Shown: one piece after another, positions 8,716-16,219 of the stretch | How positions within the stretch are numbered: position 1 is the stretch's first letter | Layout of the letters: each line of letters starts with the position of its first letter | Assembly: GCA_020634575.1 (NCBI GenBank) | Contig: JACKBM010000016.1 | Location: forward strand, 1 to 64,000 | Direction: 5' to 3' | DNA: 64,000 nucleotides | Source of the DNA: Ardenticatenales bacterium | GTDB lineage: Bacteria > Chloroflexota > Anaerolineae > Promineifilales > Promineifilaceae | The notes under the pieces: generated by a model | Seen by the model: the letters and a program-made list of their open reading frames with translations, nothing else | The model's database searches: none | What the model was told of the DNA's origin: nothing | Made by a program: the position numbers and the translations under genes

Positions 8716-9807
8716 TCAACCCTCAGCCTGGGTCAGGCCGAGTTGGGCCTGGGTGAGGATGTTGAGGCCGGCTTTGACGACCTGGTTGCGCCAGTCGGGG
8801 TCGTGGGGGACGAAGGTGTCCAGGAGCTTGAGTTTGGCGCTTTTGGCGGTTTGGCTGTCGGGGTCGGCGTAGAAATGGGCCCGGTTTTCGGCACGCAGGC
8901 TGGCCAGGACGCGGATGACATCGTAGGTGCCAAATTCGGCCACAGCAAAACGATAATCCAACGCCGGGAAGCGGCCCAACAGCCAGCTGCCCAGGCTGCC
9001 GTTGGTGGCGTAGGCGGTTTTATCGGCGGCGGCAAACGGCTCGATGTGCTCGGGACCGAAGGTTTGCTGATACCAGGGGTAGCGGGGCGAGCCATCGTCT
9101 TCAGCCAGGAGCAGTTTGTACGTGGCGAACGGGCCCAGCCCGGTGTGCAAATCGATGTGGATGATGCGGTCGGCGCCGCCCAGCCAGCCGGCGATTTCTG
9201 CCTGGATGATGCGGGTTGAGGCGGACTGGCTGTGGCCGCCGAAGAAAAGGCCGCGGGGAAACTCATACTGACCGCCGGCGACGGCGTTTTTGAGAGCGGG
9301 CAGGCCGGAGCGCAGGATATTCCAGATCGCTTTGAGGCGAAATGGTTCCCAGGGGGAAGGCGGCGAGGGGGGATTGAGCAGGCCGTCGAGGTCAGCATAA
9401 CCGGCCGGTGCCCCCTGATACCCAGCACTCCCCTCATGAAAATTCCGGTTCAGGTCAACATTATCCTCATTGAAGCGGCGCAGGTGGGCCATGCCGACCG
9501 GATTGACGGCGTGGATGAGGATGGTTTGGCGACCGGCCGGTAGCGGCTGCTCCGCCAGCCCCTCCAGCCAGGCCAGCTGCACCGCCGAGCCAAAAAAGCC
9601 TTCCACCCCATGTACGCCGGAAGAGACCACCAACGCCTGCGGCGCCGACGGATCGCCCAGATGAGCCACATCGATACAGAGCGGTTCTGCGCTATCCGGG
9701 ACCACCCTATACTCGCTGAGAACTGCGCCCTGCCGGGCAGCGGCCTCCTGAAAGCGACGGCGAGCTTCACTGTAGCTGCGTGAGAAAAAAGTGGCACCAG
9801 CGGTCAT
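8716..9807 (-). CDS. DUF2817 / M14-like zinc carboxypeptidase family protein
   Basis: A 363-residue protein of the DUF2817 family, related to M14 metallocarboxypeptidases. Candidate zinc and catalytic residues are the His/Glu of SSGVHGVEGFFGS, the Asn-Arg of VDLNRNFHEG, the second zinc His in HIDLHTGLGP and a late Glu in VAEFGTYD. No signal peptide is visible, so it probably acts on peptides or amides in the cytosol. It is monocistronic and followed on its 3' side by CACGGATT repeat copy A. Two ACCGGCCGGT sites (9400, 9532) lie inside the gene. Confidence 0.82.
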   Translation of the reverse strand: MTAGATFFSRSYSEARRRFQEAAARQGAVLSEYRVVPDSAEPLCIDVAHLGDPSAPQALVVSSGVHGVEGFFGSAVQLAWLEGLAEQPLPAGRQTILIHAVNPVGMAHLRRFNEDNVDLNRNFHEGSAGYQGAPAGYADLDGLLNPPSPPSPWEPFRLKAIWNILRSGLPALKNAVAGGQYEFPRGLFFGGHSQSASTRIIQAEIAGWLGGADRIIHIDLHTGLGPFATYKLLLAEDDGSPRYPWYQQTFGPEHIEPFAAADKTAYATNGSLGSWLLGRFPALDYRFAVAEFGTYDVIRVLASLRAENRAHFYADPDSQTAKSAKLKLLDTFVPHDPDWRNQVVKAGLNILTQAQLGLTQAEG

Positions 9808-9924
9808 GTTATCGAGCTCCTTCGGTGACGATCCTGCAATTGGCCGGGATTATGGGGCATAAACCGGGCTGGTGGCAAACGGCGATGTGATTTGGCAAGC
9901 GGTGTTGGCTTGGGTATGCTCCGG

Positions 9925-9988
9925 GTGAGGGGTTGGGGGGACCTGTCAGGTTCCCCCAACCTGACAGGTCCCCCTGACCTGACAGGTT
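9925..9988. repeat. ACCTGTCAGGT palindrome cluster at gene junction
   Basis: GTGAGGGGTTGGGGGG is followed by three odd palindromes of the type ACCTGTCAGGT/ACCTGACAGGT separated by C-rich spacers. The cluster lies immediately upstream of the 2-hydroxyacid dehydrogenase gene and belongs to the dispersed family also seen at 11023, 18029, 21181, 27501, 44257, 47263, 50657 and 59304. Confidence 0.85.
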
Positions 9989-10010
9989 CAATTAGGCGGA
10001 GGTGTGATTG

Positions 10011-11021
10011 ATGCGCTTGCTGGTGTTGAATGATCACGAAGGCGAACTGGGCCGGGCGCCGGCGATGGCTCGGCTGCGGGCAATGGCTGAGGTCGAGATT
10101 CTGGACCGGCCACTGACCGAAGCTGATTGGCCCCGGCTGGCGGATGTCCAGGTGTTGCTCGCGTTGCGGGAACGCACTCAGATTGATCGGGCGTTTCTGG
10201 CCGCCTGCCCGGCGCTGGAGCTGATTTTGCAGACCGGGGGCCACGCCTATCATCTTGACCAGGCAGCGGCGACAGCCCAGGGCGTAATTGTTGCCCTCGG
10301 GCGGCGGACAACGATGCCGATGGTGGTGGTCCCGGAGCTGGTGTTTGGTCTTTTGTTAGGGCTGGTCCGGCAGATTTATCCGCTGCACCAGGGCATGGCG
10401 GCTGGCGAATGGCCGCATTTAATCGGCGGCTCCCTGCATGGCAAGACGATCGGCCTGCTCGGCTACGGCCGCCATGGCCGGCCCATCGCGCGGCTGGCCG
10501 AGGCGTTCGGGATGCAGGTCGTCGCCTGGGACCGGACCGGGGCCGGTCCAGCGGTTGACGAGTTTGGCGTGCGCCGGCTGCCTCTAGACGAACTATTGGC
10601 GACGGCGGATGTGGTCTCGGTTCATCTGCGCCTGTCGGATGAGTCCCGTGGCCTGTTACGCCGAGAGCATTTTGCCCGGATGAAAGACGGCGCCATTTTT
10701 ATCAACACCGCCCGCGGCGCTATCGTCGACGAAGCGGCGCTGGTAGAGGCGCTGCGGCGTGGCAAGCTGGCTGGCGCGGGGCTGGATGTCTTTGCTCACG
10801 AGCCGCTGGCGGCGGACAGCCCGCTGCGGCAGTTGCCCAACGTGTTATTGACGCCGCACGTGGGCTGGCAGGTGAGTGCGGTGCTGCATGAGTTTGTGGC
10901 CATCGCCGCGGCCCAGCTAGAGGCCTGGCTCGCTGGCCAGCTCAATCCGGCTGAAGTGTTGAACCCGGCGGCGTTGGCGGTTGCCCGCCCGCGCCACGGT
11001 AGGTTGAAAACGATTGAATAA
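10011..11021 (+). CDS. D-2-hydroxyacid dehydrogenase family (NAD-dependent)
   Basis: A 336-residue member of the D-isomer-specific 2-hydroxyacid dehydrogenase family, which reduces 2-oxoacids with NAD(P)H. The dinucleotide site is TIGLLGYGRHGRPIAR. The catalytic Arg lies in NTARGAIVDEAAL, Glu in DVFAHEPLA and His in LLTPHVGW. Start ATG 10011 follows GGCGGAGGTG. The substrate cannot be assigned; relatives include glyoxylate reductases and phosphoglycerate dehydrogenases lacking the ACT domain. It lies between two palindrome clusters and is followed by carbonic anhydrase. Confidence 0.9.
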   Translation: MRLLVLNDHEGELGRAPAMARLRAMAEVEILDRPLTEADWPRLADVQVLLALRERTQIDRAFLAACPALELILQTGGHAYHLDQAAATAQGVIVALGRRTTMPMVVVPELVFGLLLGLVRQIYPLHQGMAAGEWPHLIGGSLHGKTIGLLGYGRHGRPIARLAEAFGMQVVAWDRTGAGPAVDEFGVRRLPLDELLATADVVSVHLRLSDESRGLLRREHFARMKDGAIFINTARGAIVDEAALVEALRRGKLAGAGLDVFAHEPLAADSPLRQLPNVLLTPHVGWQVSAVLHEFVAIAAAQLEAWLAGQLNPAEVLNPAALAVARPRHGRLKTIE

Positions 11022-11022
11022 G

Positions 11023-11080
11023 GTGAGGGGTTGGCCGACCCGTCGGGTTCGCCAACCCGTCGGGTCCCCCAACCCCTCAC
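11023..11080. repeat. Hairpin with ACCCGTCGGGT palindromes
   Basis: Outer arms GTGAGGGGTTGG and CCAACCCCTCAC pair perfectly over 12 bp and enclose two ACCCGTCGGGT odd palindromes. It begins one base after the stop codon of the dehydrogenase and ends 19 bp before the carbonic anhydrase start, so it may act as a terminator or processing hairpin as well as a dispersed repeat. Confidence 0.85.
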
Positions 11081-11099
11081 CGGCGTAAGGAGAAAACAG

Positions 11100-11753
11100 A
11101 TGGCTGTAAAAGCGCTGGAGCGACTGATCGAGGGAAATCGTCGCTATGTGGCAGGCAAACATGGGCAGGGGGCTGACGGGATGGCGGCGCGGCGGCATGA
11201 GTTGCTGGCGGGCCAGGAGCCGTTTGCGGTGATCCTGGGTTGCTCGGATTCGCGGGTGCCGGCTGAGATCATCTTTGATCAGGGATTGGGCGACCTGTTT
11301 GTCATTCGCGTCGCCGGCAACATCGTGGCGCCGTCACTGGTGGGTAGTGTGGAGTTTGCCGTGGAGCAGTTTGGCACCCGGCTGGTAGTTGTGATGGGGC
11401 ATACAAGCTGTGGCGCAGTGACGGCGACGTTGGGTGAGCTGGCGCGGGCAGGCGAGACGCGTTCGCCTAATTTGCGGGCCATTGTGGAGCGGATCCGGCC
11501 GGCCGTGGAACCGTTGTTTGACACGGATCTGCGTCAGCAGCCGGAGGCGCTGCTGGCCGCGGCGGTGCGAGCCAACATCCGCGCTTCGGCCAACCAGCTG
11601 CGGCATGGCTCGCGCATCATCGAGGATCTGATTGAGCGGGAGGATCTGCTGGTGGTGGGGGCGGAATATTCTCTGGAGACCGGGGTGGTGGACTTTTTTG
11701 ACAGTTTCCCGGCGGGTCAGTTGCCGGCCGCCCGCGGCCCCATCGAACCATGA
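11100..11753 (+). CDS. Beta-class carbonic anhydrase
   Basis: A 217-residue beta-carbonic anhydrase interconverting CO2 and bicarbonate. Zinc ligands are Cys48 and Asp50 in GCSDSRVP, and His101 and Cys104 in GHTSCGAV. Start ATG 11100 was chosen for the TAAGGAG ribosome-binding site; the open frame extends upstream only through repeat sequence. The stop overlaps the next start (ATGA), so it is translationally coupled to the GNAT gene. A role in anaplerosis or pH homeostasis is family knowledge, not shown here. Confidence 0.93.
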   Translation: MAVKALERLIEGNRRYVAGKHGQGADGMAARRHELLAGQEPFAVILGCSDSRVPAEIIFDQGLGDLFVIRVAGNIVAPSLVGSVEFAVEQFGTRLVVVMGHTSCGAVTATLGELARAGETRSPNLRAIVERIRPAVEPLFDTDLRQQPEALLAAAVRANIRASANQLRHGSRIIEDLIEREDLLVVGAEYSLETGVVDFFDSFPAGQLPAARGPIEP

Positions 11754-12316
11754 TACGAGGCCAAACAGTCAGCCTCAGATTGTTCCGGGACGAAGCCGAA
11801 ATCAGCGCCTGCCAGGCGCTTTACAATCAGTTGGGCGAACGCCCATTGACCGACCATACCGAACTGCGCTCACCGCAGCGCTACCTGGCAGATTTCCGGC
11901 AGGATGGGCTGTGGGGCGCTGACCGGGGCACACTGTTGGTCACGACGCGGGCCGATGAGCCGGTAGGTCTCATCAGCTTTAGCCGGACAACAGAGCTGGA
12001 GCTGTCAGTTGGTTATCGGCTTTGGCGGGCAGTTGACCGGGGCAAAGGGTACATGAGTGAGGCGTTGCCGCTCTTTTCTGCCTACCTGTTTGCCACCATC
12101 CCCAATGTGACGCGGTTGGCGCTGCTGACTGCGACCGACAATGTTGCCAGCCGGCGTCTGGCGGAGAAGAGCGGCTACGTGCAGGAAGGGGTGTTGCGGC
12201 AGGCCTGTTTTTACCGGGGGCGGCTGGTGGATTGGGTGTTGTATGCGCTGCTGCGGGACGAGGCGCCGCGGCTGGAGGAGTTGTTATGGACGGAGAACGG
12301 CCCCGCGTCGGGGTAG
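11750..12316 (+). CDS. GNAT N-acetyltransferase, RimJ/RimL type
   Basis: A 188-residue acetyltransferase of the RimJ/RimL-like group. The end of the fold reads RLALLTATDNVASRRLAEKSGY, a typical motif B with the LAEKxGF signature, preceded by the degenerate pyrophosphate loop VDRGKGYMSEAL. It starts inside the stop of the carbonic anhydrase gene and its 3' end overlaps the Nudix gene by 31 bp, so the three genes form one operon. The acyl acceptor is unknown. Confidence 0.87.
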   Translation: MIRGQTVSLRLFRDEAEISACQALYNQLGERPLTDHTELRSPQRYLADFRQDGLWGADRGTLLVTTRADEPVGLISFSRTTELELSVGYRLWRAVDRGKGYMSEALPLFSAYLFATIPNVTRLALLTATDNVASRRLAEKSGYVQEGVLRQACFYRGRLVDWVLYALLRDEAPRLEELLWTENGPASG

Positions 12317-12711
12317 CTGTCATCATCCACAAAGAAGGTCAGGTGCTGCTGGGCCAGCGGCTAGGGTCGCATGGGGCGGGCAGCTGGCAATTTCCAGGTG
12401 GCCATCTGGAGTATGGCGAGAGCCTGGCGGCCTGCGCGGCGCGGGAGGTGGCGGAGGAGACGGGGTTGATGGTGCGAGGGATCCGGCCGGTCACCTTCAC
12501 CAACGACTTCTTCGCCGCCGAAGGCAAACATTACATCACCCTTTATATGCTGGCCGATTACGACGGCGGCACGCCTGAAGTTCTTGAGCCCCACAAGTGC
12601 GCCCGCTGGGATTGGTTCAGCTGGGACGCGCTGCCGCAGCCATTGTTCTTGCCAATTGAGAATTTGTTGCGGGCTGGATTTGATGTGGGCAGGTTCCTGG
12701 CGGAGGTTTAG
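12286..12711 (+). CDS. Nudix hydrolase
   Basis: A 141-residue Nudix protein, a pyrophosphohydrolase of nucleoside diphosphate-X substrates. The Nudix box runs from GGHLEYGES to AAREVAEETGL (residues 38-61) with the metal-binding REVAEE core intact. FPGGHLEYGE with TNDFFAAEGKHYITLYM resembles human NUDT15 and fungal or bacterial MutT-like dNTP hydrolases. Start ATG 12286, preceded by GGAGGAG, begins within the GNAT gene. A longer start at 12232 would add Ala/Gly-rich residues of unlikely reality. Confidence 0.9.
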   Translation: MDGERPRVGVAVIIHKEGQVLLGQRLGSHGAGSWQFPGGHLEYGESLAACAAREVAEETGLMVRGIRPVTFTNDFFAAEGKHYITLYMLADYDGGTPEVLEPHKCARWDWFSWDALPQPLFLPIENLLRAGFDVGRFLAEV

Positions 12712-12713
12712 AT

Positions 12714-13361
12714 TTGGATGCGCAAGCTTTGGTTTGGCGTGGTCTGATTGGCCTTTGCTTCGTCGTACTGGTTGGTTGCGGGGCGCCGGTGGAGGAACTG
12801 CTTTTCAGTTCAGATCAGGATGGCGATGCAGAGCTTTTTCTCCTGGACTTGTCCGACCAGACTTCAAGGCAACTGACTGAGAATACTGTGACCGATTATG
12901 CTGCCAGCTGGTCACCGGATGGGCGGCAAATGGCCGTTTCTTCTGATGCTGGCATTGTCATCCTGGATCTTGAGGGCCAGATATTGGCCGAATTGGCGCC
13001 CGAGGGCCGCCTGGCCAACGGACCGTCCTGGTCGCCGGATGGCAAAAGCCTGGTCTTTTATGGCACGATGGCTGGCAATTTTGAAATCTACAAAGCAGAT
13101 GCGTCGTTGCAGAACATCGTGAGATTGACGAATACGGCTGATGTTGATGAATCGTGCCCGCTCTGGTCACCAGATGGTGAGCATATTGCTTTTGTGGGCC
13201 ATCCAGACACGTTTGGCTTTCATCTTTATGTGATGGATAGCGATGGTGGGGATACCGAAGGACCAATTTTGTTTGGGGTGATACCGGATTTGTCTGTCCC
13301 GCCTACGCCTGGTCGCCAGACGGGCAGCAGCTTGCCATCGCGGGCTATGGTCTTTATTTGA
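12714..13361 (+). CDS. TolB-like PD40 beta-propeller lipoprotein, N-terminal part (frameshifted)
   Basis: The frame starts at TTG 12714 with GGAGG seven bases upstream and encodes a lipoprotein signal ending in VVLVGC. Repeated SWSPDG units (AASWSPDGRQ, GPSWSPDGKS, CPLWSPDGEH) mark a TolB/WD40-like PD40 propeller. After about residue 180 the frame loses propeller character and stops at 13361. The missing repeat, AYAWSPDGQQLAIAG, is found in the next frame from about 13260 and joins the following part, so the two are one gene broken by a one-base shift. A run of G at 13247-13251 is a likely place. Sequencing error and pseudogene cannot be separated here. Confidence 0.8.
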   Translation: MDAQALVWRGLIGLCFVVLVGCGAPVEELLFSSDQDGDAELFLLDLSDQTSRQLTENTVTDYAASWSPDGRQMAVSSDAGIVILDLEGQILAELAPEGRLANGPSWSPDGKSLVFYGTMAGNFEIYKADASLQNIVRLTNTADVDESCPLWSPDGEHIAFVGHPDTFGFHLYVMDSDGGDTEGPILFGVIPDLSVPPTPGRQTGSSLPSRAMVFI

Positions 13362-13702
13362 CGGCAGCGCCGAATTTTGCGCTGAGTGACCAGCTGGCGG
13401 CGTGCGCGCGCGGCCGGCCAGATTGGTCTCCGGATGGTCGCCTGATTGTTTATGCCGGGGATGATTGCACGAGAGGTGAAGCGGACATTTTTGTGATTGG
13501 GGCGGATGGGTCTGACCAGCGGAAGCTGACGGATGACCAATTTGATGATTCTAAGCCGGTCTGGTCACCGGCCGGTGACGCAGTGGCATTTCTCGCCAAT
13601 CATGATATCTATCTCATCAACGCTGACGGTACTGATCGGCGGCGGCTGATCGCAGACATCGCCACAAATCATGAATTATCATGGCGACCTTTGGGCAGAT
13701 AG
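13358..13702 (+). CDS. TolB-like PD40 beta-propeller lipoprotein, C-terminal part (frameshifted)
   Basis: This is the remainder of the preceding propeller gene in the frame shifted by one base. It contains two more PD40 blades (RPDWSPDGRLIVYAG and KPVWSPAGDAVAFLA). The frame is open back to 13241, so the called start at 13358 is not a real initiation site. The combined product would be about 330 residues, a plausible six-blade cell-surface lipoprotein. Confidence 0.75.
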   Translation: MTAAPNFALSDQLAACARGRPDWSPDGRLIVYAGDDCTRGEADIFVIGADGSDQRKLTDDQFDDSKPVWSPAGDAVAFLANHDIYLINADGTDRRRLIADIATNHELSWRPLGR

Positions 13703-13728
13703 TAGAAGGATGCGGCCCGCGCGCGGCG

Positions 13729-13845
13729 TACCTCCGGGAGGGGTTTCCGGTGGTTATCCTGACTATCGCCGCAAACCCCTCCCGGAGGTTAGGCGACTGC
13801 CGTTTATACACTCAACGTAACTCAGCCACTTTTTCCGCCACGACT
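13729..13845. repeat. ACCTCCGGGAGGT hairpin element with conserved tail, copy 1
   Basis: A perfect 17-bp inverted repeat ACCTCCGGGAGGGGTTT (13730-13746) and its complement (13773-13789) is followed by a tail with TTAGGCGACTG and CGTTTATACACTCAACG, then TTTTTCCGCCACGA. The same hairpin plus tail occurs at 33905-34018 in the same orientation and at 24549-24633 inverted. No gene is seen between 13703 and 14009. Confidence 0.85.
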
Positions 13846-14009
13846 TTGCCTTCTCTGTCATTCCGGGTGCCTGCAATACCACCAATAACCAGCGCTCTCC
13901 ACGGACCCCGTCGTCGCGCTCCGACCAAACCACCCCTCTCCCTGTCATTCTGAGGTGCCCACAACACCGCCAACTCTTAGCCCCGCCACGGGCACCGAAG
14001 AATTGGTGC

Positions 14010-14039
14010 TTGACAGCTATTCGCGACCACTAGTAGAAT
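14010..14039 (+). promoter_or_regulatory. Strong sigma70-type promoter for the ABC exporter leader
   Basis: TTGACA (14010-14015, perfect) and TAGAAT (14034-14039, 5 of 6) are separated by 18 bp. Transcription would start near 14046 and run through a structured leader and a terminator before reaching the ABC genes. Confidence 0.7.
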
Positions 14040-14045
14040 CAGCCT

Positions 14046-14290
14046 GTTATTATTGCGCTTGAATTGGAGAACCACCTGAATGGTTAACGGAGAAATGCAC
14101 AACGGACGCGTACGGCCCAATGGGGCCCTGCGTTTCCCCAAAGGGAACGTGGGGGGTACGTTGGCATGCCTGGGGACCATTGCGTCTACTGGCCGTTGGA
14201 GGTGGCTCTGTTGAGAGCAAACCCGCGCCAGACGCTAATGTTGGGAACAAGACCCCGCATGCCGAAATTAGATGGTATGCGGGGTTTTTT
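14046..14290 (+). ncRNA. Structured leader or small RNA upstream of the ABC exporter
   Basis: About 245 nt between the promoter and an intrinsic terminator contain nested pairings and no convincing ORF. CGTAC/GTACG (14109-14113 with 14156-14160) encloses a GGCCC/GGGCC hairpin (14114-14127) and a CGTTTCCC/GGGAACG hairpin (14131-14149). GGC/GCC and GCGTCT/AGACGC (14182-14193 with 14227-14235) enclose a GCTCT/AGAGC tetraloop hairpin (14205-14218). It could be a free small RNA or a transcription-attenuating leader for the downstream exporter. I do not recognise an Rfam family. Confidence 0.55.
14252..14290 (+). terminator. Intrinsic terminator at the end of the ABC leader
   Basis: A perfect 9-bp stem ACCCCGCAT/ATGCGGGGT (14252-14260 with 14277-14285) is followed immediately by a run of T to 14290. 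It lies 75 bp upstream of the first ABC gene and downstream of the only good promoter, so it must be controlled or leaky if that promoter serves the exporter. Confidence 0.8.
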
Positions 14291-14364
14291 ATTGCCGAAA
14301 TCTGACCAGTCATGACCAACTATCACGATTCGAGAGGAACGGTCATGGACTTGAAGGGATGATT

Positions 14365-16122
14365 ATGAATGAATTGAAACGATTACGCTCTTTTATCTGG
14401 CCCTACCGCTACCGCTTTGCGGCAGCCATGGCCTTTATGCTGCTGGTGATCACCGGCGATCTGATTGTGCCCTGGCTTTTCGGGCAGATGATCGACGAAG
14501 GGCTGGGTTCGGGCGAATTACGCCTGACCCTGCGCTATGCTCTGCTGATGGTCGGCGTGGGCGCGCTGCGGGCTGGCTGCCAATATCTCTGGTGGGTGAT
14601 TCAGCAGGAGGTGGGGCAGGATGCGATGAAGGATCTGCGCGATGCGCTCTATCGTCGTTTGCAGGTTTTGTCGCAGAGCTTTTATCGCGAGATGCCGACT
14701 GGCGAAATCATGTCGCGCGTCACCGAAGATACCAGTGCGGCGCAGGAATACCTGGGCTGGGGCTTTGTGCTGCTCAATGTAGCCACCCTCAGCTTTTTAT
14801 CCGCGACCGTGCTGCTTTTCCTGCTGGACTGGCAGTTGACGCTGGCCACCATGATCCCGATCCTGTTGCTGGCCGTTGTCGTCTGGCGCTATGACGCCAA
14901 CATCGGGCCGGCCTGGGCTGCAGAACGAAAATCGATGGGTTCGATGAGCCGGGTGCTGCAAGAGTTTATCAGCGGGATCCGCGTGGTGAAAGCGTTCAGC
15001 CAGGAGCCATTGGAAACGACCAAGTTCAACCATGAAAACGAAGAAGTGCGTGAGGCTAATCTGCGTCGCGCACGTATCGAATCCTGGGCGCTGCCAACAG
15101 TCAAGTTACTGATCGGCGGCGTTTTTGTTATTCTGGCCCTGGTTGGGGTCCGCCGGGTCATGCTGGAGCAGATCACGTTGGGCACCTTCTTCTCTTATCA
15201 ATGGTATCTCTGGGCGATGATCTGGCCGTTGAATGAGGCGGGCTGGCTGATCAACTTGCGCCGGCAGGCGCTGGCAGCCACGCCGCGGTTGTTCCAGATC
15301 CTGGATGCACCCGTCACCATTGATGACGATGCGGCCGCACATGAACTCCAGCTGACCGAGGGACGGATCACCTTCCAGGATGTGGACTTCGCATTTCCTG
15401 ATGAACCGGACACGCTGGTATTGCGCCAACTAAATCTGACCGTTGAACCGGGTGAAGTTGTGGCGATTCTAGGAATGACCGGCAGTGGGAAATCTTCGCT
15501 GCTGAATCTGGTGCCGCGCTTCCAGGATGCGGTTGCCGGCACGGTGCTGATCGATGGCCAGGATGTGCGTGACGTCACGCTGGAGAGCCTGCGCCGGCAA
15601 ATCGGCCTGGTGCCGCAGGAATCTTTCCTCTTCTCGGCCACCATTCGGGACAACATCGCTTACGGCCGGCCGGATGCCACCGACGAGGCCATCGTCCAGG
15701 CGGCCAAGCTGGCCCAGGCGCATGAATTCATCCAGGAGATGGAGCGCGGTTACAAGACCCGCATCGGCGAGCGCGGCGTGCGTCTTTCCGGTGGTCAAAA
15801 GCAGCGGCTGGCACTGGCGCGGGCCATCCTGTACGACCCGGCCATCCTACTGCTGGATGAGGCGATGAGCGCGGTGGACACACGCACCGAGGCGTTGATT
15901 CAAAAGGCGCTGGAGAAGGTGATGGAAGGGCGCACCAGCCTGATCATCGCCCAGCGGCTGAGCACCATCAAACATGCGGACCGCATCGTAGTCCTGAAAG
16001 ATGGCCAGGTGGTGGAGATGGGTTCGCACGAAGAGCTGTTGGCGCTGGATGGCGAGTACACCAATATCTACAACCTGCAATATCGGGCGCTGGATCAGTG
16101 GGAGTTAGCTGTTAGCTATTAG
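14365..16122 (+). CDS. ABC exporter half-transporter, subunit 1 (degenerate-site side)
   Basis: A 585-residue fused membrane-ATPase subunit. Six membrane helices lie in residues 1-310. The NBD contains Walker A GMTGSGKSS, an intact signature RLSGGQKQ and Walker B ILLLDEAMSAVD. The switch position reads IIAQRLST, with Gln replacing the usual His. Start ATG 14365 follows GAAGGG. The second half-transporter lies 97 bp downstream. The Gln switch here and the altered signature in the partner fall in the same composite ATP site, as in heterodimeric multidrug-type exporters such as TM287/288. The substrate is unknown. Confidence 0.92.
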   Translation: MNELKRLRSFIWPYRYRFAAAMAFMLLVITGDLIVPWLFGQMIDEGLGSGELRLTLRYALLMVGVGALRAGCQYLWWVIQQEVGQDAMKDLRDALYRRLQVLSQSFYREMPTGEIMSRVTEDTSAAQEYLGWGFVLLNVATLSFLSATVLLFLLDWQLTLATMIPILLLAVVVWRYDANIGPAWAAERKSMGSMSRVLQEFISGIRVVKAFSQEPLETTKFNHENEEVREANLRRARIESWALPTVKLLIGGVFVILALVGVRRVMLEQITLGTFFSYQWYLWAMIWPLNEAGWLINLRRQALAATPRLFQILDAPVTIDDDAAAHELQLTEGRITFQDVDFAFPDEPDTLVLRQLNLTVEPGEVVAILGMTGSGKSSLLNLVPRFQDAVAGTVLIDGQDVRDVTLESLRRQIGLVPQESFLFSATIRDNIAYGRPDATDEAIVQAAKLAQAHEFIQEMERGYKTRIGERGVRLSGGQKQRLALARAILYDPAILLLDEAMSAVDTRTEALIQKALEKVMEGRTSLIIAQRLSTIKHADRIVVLKDGQVVEMGSHEELLALDGEYTNIYNLQYRALDQWELAVSY

Positions 16123-16203
16123 CTTTCAGCTGTTAGCCCCTCGCGCTGCTGGGATGAGCGCACTAATAGCTAATAGCTATCAGCTATCAGCTAACAGCTA
16201 TAC
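16099..16203. repeat. AGCTATTAGC-type repeats between the ABC genes
   Basis: Multiple overlapping copies of AGCTATTAGC, AGCTATCAGC and AGCTGTTAGC fill the junction. The block at 16103-16137 is largely complementary to that at 16163-16200, giving an imperfect hairpin. The first copies overlap the last codons of subunit 1, and the hairpin ends just before the GAGGT ribosome-binding site of subunit 2, so it could tune relative expression. Confidence 0.8.
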
Positions 16204-16219
16204 CCTTGAGGTAATCATT

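Noticed and set aside
14046..14290. 6S RNA, SRP RNA, tmRNA or RNase P RNA
   Set aside because: The conserved core motifs of those RNAs are not present; only the structure is supported, not a family.
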